Origin: Pontederia crassipes
Taxonomy: Eukaryota; Streptophyta; Magnoliopsida; Commelinales; Pontederiaceae
Length of the DNA: 64,000 bases
Direction: 5' to 3'
NCBI GenBank assembly: GCA_030549335.1
Contig: CM060191.1
Span: 53,295,447 to 53,359,446 of the forward strand
Part shown: positions 36,780 through 50,600 of the stretch, piece after piece
Numbering within the stretch: position 1 is the first letter of the stretch
Layout of the letters: the number at the start of each line of letters is the position of its first letter
Program-made: the position numbers and the translations under genes
Notes under the pieces: generated by a model
Databases searched by the model: none
What the model was told of the DNA's origin: nothing
Seen by the model: only the letters and a program-made list of their open reading frames with translations

Positions 36780-37564
36780 AATTATAATAAAGTGTTTTTT
36801 TTGGAATAGTGCCAAATCTAAAATAAAAAAATGACCGATAATATATTGATCGGTTAATTCAATAAAAAATAAATAAGAGTTAGCACCCAATTTAGTTAGT
36901 ACCACCCAAACAATTACGTTTCAATTGTTTACTCATGGAATGAGTCAAATTTCAAGTTCAACTAATTTTTTCAAAATAAAAAATGATAATAATATAAAAT
37001 AGTAGATCAAATAATGAATAAGTTTTTTTTAGTTTTCTATCATTATAGAATATAGTATCCATATTATATTATCTATGGAATTCGAACCTGGACTTGATTT
37101 CTCATTCATTATTTTGATCTTATTACCTGTTATTCTTTCTTTTTTGAAATAAATAGTTTTTAATTTATATGTCCGCCTAGTTTTTCTTTATACCCTTTCA
37201 TGGAAAAAATATGTCTATTTTTATATCTAGGATTTACATATACAACATATATCACTATCAAGGGGAATTTTTTTTAGTATTTAAATATTTAGACTTTAGA
37301 AACTTTCAAAACAAAGATTGAGTTGCGCCATATATATCAAAGAGTATACAATAATGATGCATTTGATCGATGAATCAAATACATGGTCTAATAATGAGCC
37401 ATTTCATTTTAACATAACATTTCAATTAGTTGATAATATGAGTTTAGTTGATTTTTCAGTTTAGTCATTTTTTTAAAGATTTTTTTTTCATTCACGCCTA
37501 ATCCATATCGAATAAACCTTGTCATTGTGAGAATTCTTAATTCATGAGTTGTAAAGAGGGACTT
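36780..37564. other. Plastid atpB-rbcL spacer copy
   Basis: AT-rich spacer between the divergent atpB and rbcL copies, matching the native plastid arrangement, including an rbcL leader with an upstream ATG at 37544 and a GAGGGACTT segment just before the lost rbcL start. No gene. Confidence 0.75.
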
Positions 37565-39318
<1,754 letters not shown>

Positions 39319-39326
39319 GTGCGGAG

Positions 39327-42300
39327 CAAGGGCGGAGGGACGTGCCTGCCGCCTGCATGTGCAGGCACTGACGAAATAAAATTTTTGATGGAGCAAAGCA
39401 TATCATCTTATGATGACAGTGCAAATGGTGAAGTAGCTGTGTGTTCGTGAACCCACCCACGTTCGAATCTAACAAGAAGATGTTTTTTGTCCTATTTTCT
39501 TGTATTGTGCAGAATTTGATTATGAGCCCAACTAGACTCCCAGCCCACTCTGAGTTTAATTAATATTTTTATAAGTTTTTATTCTTTATTTAGAGAAGAC
39601 CCACTTCAACTCTAATAAGATTTATTATCCTAATTCAAATCATTTTTTTTTCATTGCTTGACTCTCTAACTCTATCCTATATAAGCATAGTGCAACAAGC
39701 TTATTCTTTCTATTGGGAGAAAATAAAATTCTATTCCATCATAATCCAAAAAAGAAGGAAATTTTATTTCTTCGCTTTTCAATTTTTTTAGCTCAGGTAT
39801 TATGTTTCTAACTTTTAATATATTTTTTACCTTTAGACTTATCTATTATTATCATAATTTTTTTTACAAAAAAAATTACTTATGATTTTTTATCATAATT
39901 TATTATTGTAGTTAATTAATGTATTAGAAAGGTACTTTCAAAAAAGACCACTTGCTTCTCATGATGATCAAGAAAAGGAAAAGGGAAATGATAATGACAA
40001 TACTTTGAATGACTCATCACATCCTTTTAAATGAAATCGAATTGATTTAAGTACTCTTCCATCCGATCCTAGAGAAAGAAAAAAAATCTCTAAGTTATCA
40101 TCCTAATGATCAAGATGAGATTCGAATAATGTATTTATTAAGAGGTCCATTTCAACCTCAGAATTATAATTTTCCTCAAACGAACATAGGGGGTAAGTTG
40201 CGTCGATTCAATCCTGATTGGTTTGCACAATACCCGAATTGGTTAGAATACAGTATTACAAAAGATGCAGTTTTTTGTTTGTGTTGCTATTTATTCAAAT
40301 ATGATACTAGAAATCAGAGCGGAGGTGATGCATTTGTCACTGAAGGTTATAAATGGTGGAACAAAAAGCAGAGATTTGATATTCATGTTGGAGGAGTTGG
40401 AAGTCCTCATAATCAAGCAGTTAGTAGATGTGAAGATTTAATGAAGCAAAATCAATCTATTCAGGTAATCCTCAACAAGCAATCTACTCAAGTAAAAAAC
40501 GAGAACATAATCCGTTTACATGCCTCTTTAGATTGTAAAGATTTCTTTTACATCAAGGATTATCCTTTCGGGACATGATGAATCTGAAAATTCACAAAAT
40601 AAAGGGAATTTTCGTGAACTCTTACAATTTCTTGCCGACCACAATGAAGATATAGCTAAAGTTGTGTTGAAAAATGTTTCAAAAAATCAACAAATGGTCT
40701 CACATGATATTCAAAAAGACATTGTAAATTCTGCTGCACAAGAAACAACTAAACTTATATTGGATGATTTTCAAAATGATTTATTTAGAATTTTGGTCGA
40801 CGAATCTCTTGACGTATCGAAGAAAGAACAAATGGCAGTTGTTTTGCGTTTCATAAATAAACAAGACATAATTAAAGAACGATTTCTTAGCCTTGTTCAG
40901 GTCAAAGATACATGTGCTTCATCTCTTAAGGAAGCAATTGATTCATTACTTTTTCAACACAAGTTAAATTTATCACAAATAAGTGGTCAAGATTATGATG
41001 GAGCAAGTAATATGAGAGGTGAATATGGTCTGAAAAGTTTAATATTAAGAGAAAACAAATCAGCACATTATATTCATTGCTTTGCTCATCAACTTCAGTT
41101 AACTCTTGTTGCTATCGCAAAAAATCATGTCGATGTTGCCAGTCTTTTTAATTGGCTCACTATGTTCTCTAATTTAGTTGGAGCTTCTAGTAAGCGTCAA
41201 GATAAATTTCGAGAAATTCAAGCAACTAAAGTAGCAGAAACTTTAAGAATTGGTGAATTACAAAGTGGTCGAGGATTAAATCAAGAAACTTACCTTAAAA
41301 GAGCTGGTGATACAAGATGAGGATCACATTATTATATGTTTGTGAATTTGGAAGATATTTTTTTAACTCTTCTTGAAGTACTAGAATTTGTCAAAGACGA
41401 AGCAATTCAATTTGAGAAAAGAGCTGAAGCACACTTTCTTTTGAAATATTTACAGTCATTTGATTTCGCTTTTAGTTATAAAGTGATGCTATCCATATTG
41501 GGAATTACAAATGATTTGTCATTATCATTGTAAAGGAAAGATCAAGATATTCTAAATGTTATGATACTTGTTGAAGCGTGCAAAGAAGAGTTACAAAAAA
41601 TGAGAGATGAGAAATGGAATTTGCTTATAAGTGAAACTTTTTCTTTTTGCGAGAGGCATGAAATTTCAGTTCCTAATATGGATGACATATTTGTTGTTGA
41701 AGGAAGATCAAAACGTAGAGCCACATAGATAACAAATCCACATCATTATCGAGTTGAATTTTTTGTGATAGTTATTGATATGCTGCTTCAAGAGCTCAGT
41801 GATCGTTTTAATGAAACAAATATGGAGTTGCTTCTTTGTGTGGCATGTCTTAATCTCGTTGATTCATTTCAAGCTTTTTAATATTGAGAAACTGATAAAG
41901 ATGGGACCTTTCTATCCAAATGATTTTTCAGAAGCAGATTTGACAATGCTAAAGCATCAATTAGCAATATATATTGTGAATGTACGTTCAGATGATCGTT
42001 TTCAAAGTTTGAGCGGACTTGCCGACCTTTCTCAGAAATTAGTAGAAACAAAAAAAACATATTATATATCCTTTGGTATATTTACTTCTAAAGTTGGCGT
42101 TGATTCTGCCTGTAGCAATTGCAACAGTGGAGAGAGCTTTTTCTGCGATGAATATTGTAAAGACCAAATTGCGAAATCGAATGAGAGATCAGTGGATGAA
42201 CGATTGTTTGATAACTTACATTGAGAAAGATGTATTTTGTAATGTTAGCAATGATGATGTAATTGACAGATTTCAAAAAATGAAATCTCGTCGAAATCAA

Positions 42301-42394
42301 TTATCGAAATAATTCAATTTTTTTAAAATTTTAAATATATTCAAGTGCTTTAATAATTGTGAACCCAGACAAAATATTTCTGGTTTCGCCACTG
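39327..42394 (+). mobile_element. hAT DNA transposon with perfect 8-bp target duplication
   Basis: 3,068 bp, beginning CAAGGGCGGAGGGA and ending TTTCGCCACTG, flanked by GTGCGGAG at 39319-39326 and 42395-42402. The left end carries an interrupted inverted repeat GTGCCTGC/GCAGGCAC (39342-39368), in the same position as the 26-bp palindrome of the smaller hAT element at 26971. The right ends of the two elements also match (GTGAACCCA..., then CGCCACTG). It carries a transposase gene with zinc-finger, central and dimerisation parts, all broken by frameshifts. Confidence 0.95.
39924..42312 (+). pseudogene. hAT transposase (TTF-type zinc finger, DUF4371, hAT dimerisation), broken
   Basis: In order: an N-terminal YFQKRPLASHDD segment; the TTF-type zinc finger (RRFNPDWFAQYPNWLEYSI, DAVFCLCCYLFK, GGDAFVTEGYKWWNKK; about 40190-40370); the DUF4371/RNase H-like catalytic core (LILDDFQNDLFRILVDESLD, ISGQDYDGASNMRGEYGLKS, IHCFAHQLQLTLV; about 40740-41110); and the C-terminal hAT dimerisation region (LPVAIATVERAFSAMNIVKT, LRNRMRDQWMNDCLITYIEK; about 42100-42240). 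This is the ZMYM1-like hAT transposase seen in many plants. Frame breaks fall near 40095, 40565, 41320, 41532 and 41727, and a stop at about 40032. The enzyme would cut and paste the element; here it is inactive. Confidence 0.93.
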
Positions 42395-42402
42395 GTGCGG
42401 AG

Positions 42403-44490
42403 TTGTCTCACTCTAAACAACAAAGAGGATTTTCACAACTCTGTGATGCAATCTTCCTCTTATCATAAAGGTTTTGTCATGACACTCATCCCTTATGACT
42501 TATGGCATATGCTGTATCGTTCAGAAAGTACTCCCCTAACAAGAGGACAACTCTTCAACTAAATAACAACAAAATGCTTGTATGATTATGTTGTTAAAGA
42601 TGAAAGAACTTAGTTTCTAATTATATATTGATGGATGAACTATATCTTAATGACGTATTATAAAGGAACCTAGTTCTAATGGTATAAAGATGTTCATGTT
42701 GATGGAGGAAACTAAATTTTCCTAATTGTTTACTTTTATGATGTTATGATCCTCCATTTAGAAGATGTATGATTCTTATATGAATGTACACATTTTTGGT
42801 TTATTGATGATTTTCTCTTGCATAATCGTTGCTCCTATATTAAATGAATCATGATTCTTTATAAAGTTCATATTTAAATTATGTCTCTTTATTGATTATA
42901 CAATCTCTTTTACGACCATGATCACCTAAGTTTTAATTATTGGTGCATATACTTGAAGGACATGTTTCACGATTTATTTGTTAACACACTAAGCATTCAT
43001 TCTTATAAGATTATATTTTTCACATGTGTTGATCTTCTAGGTACTGAGTAGCCTGGCTAGTGCCGATGCGTGTGCAGTGTTAAAGTTTGGGTGGCGATAT
43101 GCACATGGATGGACCTTATATATTATGTTGTGCCTTATGTCATGTTGTATGTAAGCCTCATTTATAAATTCTATGTGACTTTGAGATACTCAAATGAGAT
43201 TTGTGTTGTATTATTATATTCGAACTTTCACATTTATTTATTAGTTTTGTCTTCCTCAATTGTATACTCTTATCATTTCAACTTTTGCATTTATTGTTAT
43301 ACTATTAAGGATTAATAATGATGATGTATAGTTCACAACTTTAGTCACGTGATCAAGGGTTGAAATTTTGCCACATTACAAATATTTTTATTTGTATTAT
43401 TACCATTGTTAATTAAGACGGGCACAGAGGATGGTTAAATATAATAGAAAAGTGCTACACAAAGTTAAATAAAAAAAGAAAAGAAAAACTTAAGCAAACA
43501 AACTGAATTAGTATTTATTGGATGTGAACCAAATAAATATAATGCATATGCTTTTCCGATATCATTTACTATATATGAATATCATTATTATACAATATTC
43601 TGAAATAAGGAATTAATAAATAGAAATTTAACTTGGTTATATATCAAAGGGAAGATAAAATATACCATTATTTGTCCAACAGTATTTATAATTCGATATA
43701 AGTTTAACAAGTTATTGATATTTCGCCAAGAAGTATATTCAATTTTTCCCTTACACAAATTCTAAGATTTTGTTCATTGCATTGAAATATGTGATTTGAG
43801 ATGAAAAATGTATTTAGAATATCTGCCAATGATTTTTTTTTATCAAAATACACAATTTTTAGAGATGAAATATCTATTACATGTTGTGTGTATCATGTGC
43901 ACACATACATATCAATCAAACTTATTTAACCATTTCACCCCAAAAAAAATATTTAACCAGAAAAGGTAAAAAAAATGAACTTGATTAAAACATAGAATAC
44001 TTTTTAATAAATAAAAATCGGCTATTCAAATTAGAAGGAATTCCAAAGACGTCAGGACTGAAATATCCCTTTTTAATTTTTAACTATTTATTTTATTGCT
44101 AGTTCACAAGTCATTAATTTATCATTATATTTTTATATATTTTGATATCCTTCATGGAACTCTTATTTGATGTGCTTAAGTTTAATATAAAGTTTTATAG
44201 TCTAGTTATAATATTAAAACATATTTTGAAATTTGACTTTATTATTGAAAGTTTTCTTATATATTTTAAATTAGGTAGCTGAATAACGATCCAAAAAAAA
44301 TGATCCCCTTGGGGTGATTTTATGTTTTCTATAAGCTTCTGGATTGATTTTTTTTAATTTTTTTTCTAAGTTGACTTGAAAAAAATCGAGCCGAAACCAA
44401 TAAAAGATTGCGCAAAAAAAAAAAGGGAAACGATAAAACTGATGAATTATAGGTTCGCCGCCCCGTTTCCCCCCGAGTTCGTGTCTACAA
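42403..44490. other. AT-rich intergenic, possibly LTR-derived at 43020-43375
   Basis: No gene supported. 43020-43375 has the look of an LTR end (GGTACTGAGTAGCC... ending TTTTGCCACATTACA), but no partner or target duplication was found. 43400-44260 is AT-rich without identifiable features. Confidence 0.45.
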
Positions 44491-44499
44491 CTCATCCAA

Positions 44500-44524
44500 A
44501 AACCCTAATCTCCAGCTATAAATA
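44500..44524 (+). promoter_or_regulatory. Telo-box and TATA box of a snoRNA transcription unit
   Basis: AAACCCTAA at 44500-44508 is a perfect telo-box, followed by TATAAATA at 44517-44524. Transcription would start near 44550. Plant snoRNA clusters and ribosomal-protein genes are known to share telo-box promoters, and box C/D features lie 250-500 bp downstream. Confidence 0.75.
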
Positions 44525-44799
44525 GTGTGCGCCGCTCCGCCTTTACCCTGTATTCTTTTCATCTTTTCATCCGCCGTCTTTTTTTTTTCTGTTCTTCAAA
44601 TTTTTAAGAGAATTTTCCTGTGTCGTTCTTGCCGAGAGCGCATCGATTTGTTCATCGGGAGCGTGATGATATGTTTTTGGTCGCCCCAGTCTTACCATCC
44701 GTTCCAAATTTGCGGCGGCGTTGTGGTGATTGACATTTCTATCTGATCCCTCAAACCGATTTTTATGTTTGGTTTTCTGTTCCTTCGTCGAGTTCAGTT

Positions 44800-44888
44800 G
44801 GGAGAAATGATGATCTCAAATCCATAGATCTTTTCTGCATTTTTCAAATGATGAATACTTATCATAACATGCACTACCATCTGATCCC
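44800..44888 (+). ncRNA. Possible box C/D snoRNA
   Basis: Box C ATGATGA at 44807-44813, weak box D' CTGC at 44835-44838, box C' ATGATGA at 44848-44854, box D CTGA at 44881-44884, with a short GGGA/TCCC terminal stem. Spacing suits an 89-nt guide RNA. I could not match either guide stretch to an rRNA site, so it may be an orphan or a chance hit. Confidence 0.45.
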
Positions 44889-44951
44889 CGTTCTGTTTTC
44901 AAATCTGTCGCTGTTTTCAATGCTTTTGTGTCTTTTTTTAATAGATGGATG

Positions 44952-45040
44952 GGCAATCTGTGATGAATATGTAACGATATCCTGAGTAATCGCAGTGATT
45001 ATTTCGTCAAATTTATCACCATCTTTCGGCTGAGATTGCC
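44952..45040 (+). ncRNA. Box C/D snoRNA, predicted guide for 25S rRNA 2'-O-methylation (U51/snR39-like)
   Basis: All parts are present: a 7-bp terminal stem GGCAATC (44952-44958) with GATTGCC (45034-45040), box C GTGATGA (44960-44966), box D' CTGA (44982-44985), box C' GTGATTA (44995-45001) and box D CTGA (45030-45033). The 14 nt directly before box D (45016-45029) are the exact complement of CCGAAAGATGGTGA, a conserved 25S/28S rRNA segment. By the box D plus five rule the methylated base would be the second A of GAAA, which I equate with yeast 25S A807, the target of snR39 and human U51/U32 snoRNAs. The rRNA segment and numbering are from memory; the structure is directly visible. Confidence 0.85.
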
Positions 45041-45600
45041 AATCGAAACTTTACTACTACACTCCTTTTTTAGTTTTTACATTTGGATTGAAACTGGATT
45101 AAACTGCCATCAGGTATCTAATGCCTGGTTTAGATGTCCTCGACTGGGCGTTTCGTTAGGATGGCAGATATGGAGTGGTGAGCATGTCTTGCGACACTGG
45201 TTGCTCTTCCTTCTGGGCATCCTGTTACTAATTTGCTGCTTACATCTCACGTTTCTTTGAAACCATTTTGACTTCGTAATGATTTGAATCTGAAACCATT
45301 GCCATTTCGTGATGGTTTGAACATTTTAAAACAAAGTTTCAAGCTAAAACAGACTTGTGTAGAGCGCTTTGATCGCTAATCGTTTGCAGGTTGCGGATGC
45401 TGTGTATACGTTATTCATTGTGTCAAGAAGACTTTTTTTCCTGCTGCCCGATCCTGTGTTCCTCTAGCCGTGTATAAATCCACGAGGCTCTTTTGAAAAC
45501 GCGATCTTCTTGCTGCGGCTAACGTTGTCATCTGTTGTTGTCACGTTAAGTGGAGATTTAAGTACAATTTCACGCTTATAATTGTTTAATTTGTGTTGTA

Positions 45601-46405
45601 TAAATTGGAATGAAGTTGATCTTTTTTTATACTATCAATGCGCTTTCCTTTATTCACACGCGAACGTATGTTTGTATCCCGTTTGGTGGAACTGGTGGAA
45701 GAACTCGACGGGTTCTTGCCATTAGTAAGACCCTTTATCAATAATTTTAAATTAAAATTTTTTTAGTCTGTAAAAAATTTATAAAGCTGATTGAATTTAG
45801 GAATACCCGACTAATTTTACTTGTTGGGAGACGTCCTCTGATCACATTGCTTTTGTTTGTAATTTTAACTGTTTAATTATCAGAAGTGACGTTATCCCCT
45901 GGGCATTTTGAAGAAAATAATTTTCCAATAAAATTTTTTGTTTTAAATATTTTATTAATAAACATGTATCATGATTATATCTTTTTGGTTATTTGAAGTT
46001 TTTCATAAATGAATTTGCCTCATCTCTTGTATTCATTTTTCTCATTTTTGTTTAGTTATAAGGTTATGCCATTAAAATTTAAAATAAGTTTTAAAGATAT
46101 TTGAATAATGTACTGTTTAAATATTTATATTATCAGTATTAACAGTATTTGTCAAATAGAAGTTATTGTTTATTTAAATAATTGTTTTTTGTTAAATGAT
46201 TATTTAAAATATTAACTAATTATGTCGACAATGCAGTTCCTGTTATCTTGAGAAGTCGTTAATTTTTTATAATGGTCATCAGCTGTTTCTTTTCTCATCA
46301 AGTTTTGATTTCTTTTTTGGAAAAGTTCATCAGCTGTTTTTTATAAACGGGTTTTTTTACAACGTTAACACGGTTAGAAGAAACTTCTATCACACGAGAT
46401 ATTTC
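45601..46405. other. Intergenic, AT-rich
   Basis: No coding or repeat signal recognised. Confidence 0.5.
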
Positions 46406-46859
46406 TTACATGGTGTCCGGGCTTTTGAGGCCTATTACTATTCCAACTCCCAGGATGTGACCGACGGTGCCGCATGCCAAGGTGTCAGCCAATGTGAATC
46501 CCGCAGGGTTGCCGGTCTGCAGCCGGAATCACGCGCTGCAAGCTTAAGTGCGGTAGCCATCTTGTTCGCCGACGGGGCTAACCCGAATCTTCCGGCAAAC
46601 AGCATCAAGCTTGTGGTTGAAACCATGATCTCCAGAGAGTCGTTCACTGTCACCTTCATAATCTATGTTCCTACGCTCTTTCAATACTCCAATTAACAGA
46701 GTAGTAAACGTTGTGTTTTGGTATCCTTTTATGTAATCCGACATGTGAAATGTGGTAGAGAATCATATGCTTACTAAGTTCGTCGACGAGCCAATGAAGT
46801 CACAACGAGCACCCAAAGCTCCCCTTCCTCGCTGCTTAATCGCCGGAAACATCGCCTGG
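46406..46859 (-). pseudogene. psaK: Nuclear psaK (photosystem I subunit K), partial, one-base frameshift
   Basis: PsaK is a nuclear-encoded photosystem I antenna-side subunit imported into the thylakoid. Minus-strand exon 46859-46775 encodes MFPAIKQRGRGALGARCDF and IGSSTNL, then a GTAAGC donor. A 145-bp intron follows, then exon 46629-46406 encodes [28 protein letters not shown], and, after a one-base deletion near 46520, [20 protein letters not shown] with a TAA at 46408-46406. One codon is also missing in the ATAGLKL loop. The transit-peptide exon was not found upstream. The kept intron means the copy did not arise by retroposition. The frameshift would remove the second transmembrane helix, unless it is an assembly error. 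Confidence 0.88.
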
Positions 46860-48169
46860 CTGCAAAGACAGTACGGAAATGCAATTTTCTCTTTCTGAAC
46901 ATAGATGTGAAGTTCCGATGGATGTGTCTAATAAATTCATCTTTTGATCAATAAATTTCAATATTCTTTTAGGACTATGAGATGTAAATTGCAGCTACAG
47001 GAAGCTTGTGATCTGATGAGGGCTGGACCTTGATGACTGCTCCTTTTTACTGTGCGGGAACGAAAACAAAAACCCTGGCACCTTTTTGTGTTTGACTTTG
47101 ATCTCCTCAGTGAGAGTGGAAAAAACATTCTTAAGCACTGGAAGGAGAGGAGATTGGACCTTCAGCCAGATGTTGTGGACATCGAGGTTGGTCATAGATT
47201 GTCTTACATATTCTTGATGTCCATGTGGCGACATCTGATTAGATCCTGTCGTTTGGATAAGATGCACTTGATGAGCTAGCGATATGAAATACAAAGTAAC
47301 CATATTTTGAATTACAAAAATGCTAAATTCTCCTGACTTAAAACTCGTATAATTATTCATTACAGTGCATGGACCTGAGGATTATTAGGTTGATTTTTTA
47401 TCGGTGTCGAAAGAAATTAGCAAAGTGGAAACAAATTTTTTTTTTTGCTATTAGTAATGGGATTAATGAATCTCACCTTCTGCTAAAGTTATGTTGAACA
47501 CATCTACATCATGTTTTATCACAAATAATTAAAAATACATGAACATGCGCTAAACATTTCTTCAAAATTTAAAGCATTTTAGTATGTTAATTTCATTAAT
47601 AATATAATAGTAAAGTTAAATGTTGAATCAATAATAATTAAAATTGTAATAAAATGCACCCTAGAAGTAGGAGTGTTGGACCCGATGATTCAACCACAAT
47701 TAGATGAGTGGTCGGGTCGGATATGATTGAGATTCGAATTAATGATTTAATTATTTTTACTTTTAAATATTTTTATGTAGCTTTAAGTCTAAATTCCTTT
47801 CAAATTTTTAAAAAATAAAATATTTTTAATACATGGTTAAATATTTGGAAAATTGGATTTATTTAAAGAATAGGTATTACATAATATTTTTATATTAAAT
47901 AATATTGAAGAAATAAAAAAAAAGAAATAGTGATCAAGTAATTCGGCCACCCGACTCAATTCGATCCGACTTGACTGGGGTTGTGTTGGATTTGTTGCTC
48001 ATAGAGCCTTGGACCTAACCCTTCACCGATCAAATTTATTCACTATTTGATTGAATTAGGTAAGATTTGTTCACGATTTGAGTCCAACGCACCTCATGAA
48101 CATCACCTAGGATTTTATTTGAATCATTTGATTCTTTGGTAATTTACATGTAGATTTTTAGAAGACACT
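46860..48169. other. Intergenic; possible upstream psaK remnants, then AT-rich sequence
   Basis: A first psaK exon would be expected on the minus strand within a few hundred bases of 46860. A stretch near 47180 reads MSTTSG with an early stop and LLSFQCLR, only faintly like a PsaK transit peptide; I do not call it. 47660-48100 is AT-rich with no gene. Confidence 0.4.
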
Positions 48170-48556
48170 AAAGGGGATACAATCAAGAAAAAAAATGAGA
48201 AAAAATCAGTTAAAAGAACAATCTTTTTTAGTAGAAATGGTATAAGCAATTCCCCTTCTTTTAGAAATATTTTGGTCAAATTGAGAGATTTGAATATTAA
48301 AGGATATTATATTCATTTTAGTTGTAACTAAAGAGGGAAAATGTGTTGCTAATTCATGATCTGGCATGTACAGAATGAAAACTTCATTCTTGATTCTACG
48401 AGAATTTTTATGAAAGCGTTTTATTTGCTTCTCTTTCATGGAAGTTTCATTTTCCCAGAATGTATCCTAATTGTTGACCTAATTCTTCTTCTGAAGATCG
48501 ATTCAACCTCTGATAAAAAAGATAGACCTTGGTTCTATTTCATCTCTTCAACAAGT
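48170..48556 (+). pseudogene. ndhB: ndhB 5' end copy (NUPT 2), plastid-derived
   Basis: 48356-48556 encodes [20 protein letters not shown] and [20 protein letters not shown], then [12 protein letters not shown], the first 67 residues of the plastid NADH dehydrogenase-like complex subunit 2, about one eighth of the protein. After SSTS the similarity ends abruptly and unrelated sequence begins. The preceding 48170-48355 looks like the plastid ndhB upstream region. This is a small plastid fragment in nuclear DNA, separate from the insert at 33110-38247. It is not functional. Confidence 0.92.
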
Positions 48557-50600
48557 TACCGTGCCAAATCGATTAAATTAAATTGGGTTTGATCCGGTGT
48601 GGAACATGTCATGTCGAATCGGCATCACGTCAATTCGACACGGTCTATGCACAGTCCGACTTGGTCAAGTCATGTTGGGTGAGGCGATCATTTTTCCCCT
48701 TCAACTTAACTTATTATATAATATATAATATAATATCAATATTTTATACTTTGACTATTACTAAATAATAATTATACACTTAAAATTCTAAATACAACAA
48801 GTCATTCTTAAGTAAATAAATTTAATAATATAATATTAAACTTTAGTTATTTGTAAAATGAGTAATTGTATACTTTATACATAATATTAATATGTAAGTT
48901 TTTAATAAGTATAGTAAATAATAAATACTAATATATTATATATAATTCATTGGGTAATTCATAATAGCATAGTATCATATTACCATAAGTTTATAACATT
49001 AGTAATATAAATATTTAAGTAGTAATGTACTCTATAAATAATAATGGACATTGAGATTTAACTGGTTCAATTATTTTAGCCTACATCCACGAGATTTGTC
49101 ATCACCTTTCATGGATCGTAATAAGGATTCTTAACCTTGTGCTCGATCAACAATATCAAATCAACCTTTCAATAATAGACAAATCTCCATCAATCTAAAC
49201 TTTATTATATTTCTTCTCTTGTCTAATATCATAGAACCTACAAAAAATAGATCTCGAGTTTAAAGAAAATTGGATATGTACCATCATTTAATAACTACAA
49301 GCTTAAGATATCAATATCAGTATCACATTCATTCGTACATGACAAATAATCTTAAAGTTCATTATACGAAGGGTCAAACAATCTTATTAAAATTGAACTA
49401 GACCGTTTGGTTCAGCGACAAACCGACGTCTGATAAACCAAATTAGAATTATCATCTTATCTAAAAAAAACCGGTTGAACAAGTATAAATTTGCGATTCG
49501 ACGAACCCAAGGAATCCAATTAGACTAAAAAAATGAAAGAAAATAAAAAACTTCTAAAAAGAAACAAAAATAAAATAAATAGTATATTTGAATAAAAGAA
49601 ATGTAGTAAAATCAACAGGAGAATTAATGAAGAGATAATAATAAAGGCAGAAAAATGAAAGCAAAATAAATGAAGAGAGAGAGAGAGGACGGAATGAAAA
49701 ATGAAAATAAAATAAGAATAAGAATAAGAAGATAAAAGAGTGATTTATGGCAATAATAAATTAATAGAATTAAATGATAAAACACATAGAATTAATGAAG
49801 AGAGAAGAGAAAATGAGGAAAAAGGAAGTAAAATTAATGAAGAGAGAAAGAAAAAAATGGAAAAAATAATTAAAATAAAGTAAAACATAAGAGTGATTCA
49901 TGGTAAAAGAATTTAACATATTAGTAATAACACATAATAGTAAATAAAATTTAATAGTAATAAATCAATATCAAGTATTAACAAATGAAATTCGTAAATT
50001 GTTAGATGAAATAATTTATTTGGTGAAAATTTTAAAACTTTAAAATATTTTATCCTTTATAAGAATTTTAGCAATGGAGAGGTGTCTGATCCTAAATGTT
50101 ACATGCATAAATTAATTTTTTTAACATTATATAAGAAAACATATTGAATTTAAAATAGACTGCTTCATTAGTATGACAATATAGTAAATGTCTTATATAA
50201 AATTTATGAAATAAAATTTGGTGTACTCTGAGAGGAGATATCTTCATCACGTCGTGAGTACTCAAACTTTTCAATAATAAATTCTTTTAAAAATTTTTAT
50301 TCTATTATGGTGTAGATCAAGAAACTCAAATGAAGATTCCTTCACTTCAGTCGCCGCCAAAGTTTTTCATAATCGGACTGCCAACTAGACTGGACAATAA
50401 ACTTGGTCATGGTTGGACCGATCTGATTGAATTTGATCAGATTGAATGAAATTTTATTAAAATAATATAATTTATAATAATTTTAAAGATATATAGATAA
50501 CAAATATTATATTATGTGTAAAAAATAATAACCTACTAAAATTGAAATACTAAGATAAATATATTTATTTATTATATTTAAAAAATATTACTGGTAAGAA
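48557..50600. other. AT-rich intergenic sequence
   Basis: No gene. A purine-rich stretch lies at 49500-49880 with a (GA)n run near 49675-49690. Confidence 0.5.

Larger units (their letters stand above)
44550..45600 (+). ncRNA. Probable snoRNA precursor transcript (limits approximate)
   Basis: The region downstream of the telo-box/TATA promoter holds no long open frame with coding character but carries one convincing and one possible box C/D snoRNA. Possible splice acceptors (CATCAG at about 45115, TTTGCAG at about 45389) suggest a spliced host RNA, but this is weak. A roughly 35-bp unit GAAACCATT...CGT.ATG.TTTGAA is repeated twice at about 45258-45325. The 3' end is not defined. Confidence 0.5.

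Noticed and set aside
39440..39480. GTTCGAATC-like tRNA T-loop motif
   Set aside because: No acceptor stem, anticodon arm or A-box at the right spacing; similar motifs near 6548 and 27108 failed for the same reason.
43020..43375. Possible LTR end (TTGCCACATTACA)
   Set aside because: No matching LTR start, partner LTR or target duplication was found.
45036..45260. Plus-strand hydrophobic open frame of 74 codons
   Set aside because: It begins within the snoRNA 3' stem region, has no recognisable family and lies in a non-coding transcript; treated as chance.
47052..47360. Overlapping frames on both strands (75 and 121 codons)
   Set aside because: No domain recognised on either strand; only a faint PsaK transit-peptide resemblance on the minus strand, too weak to call.
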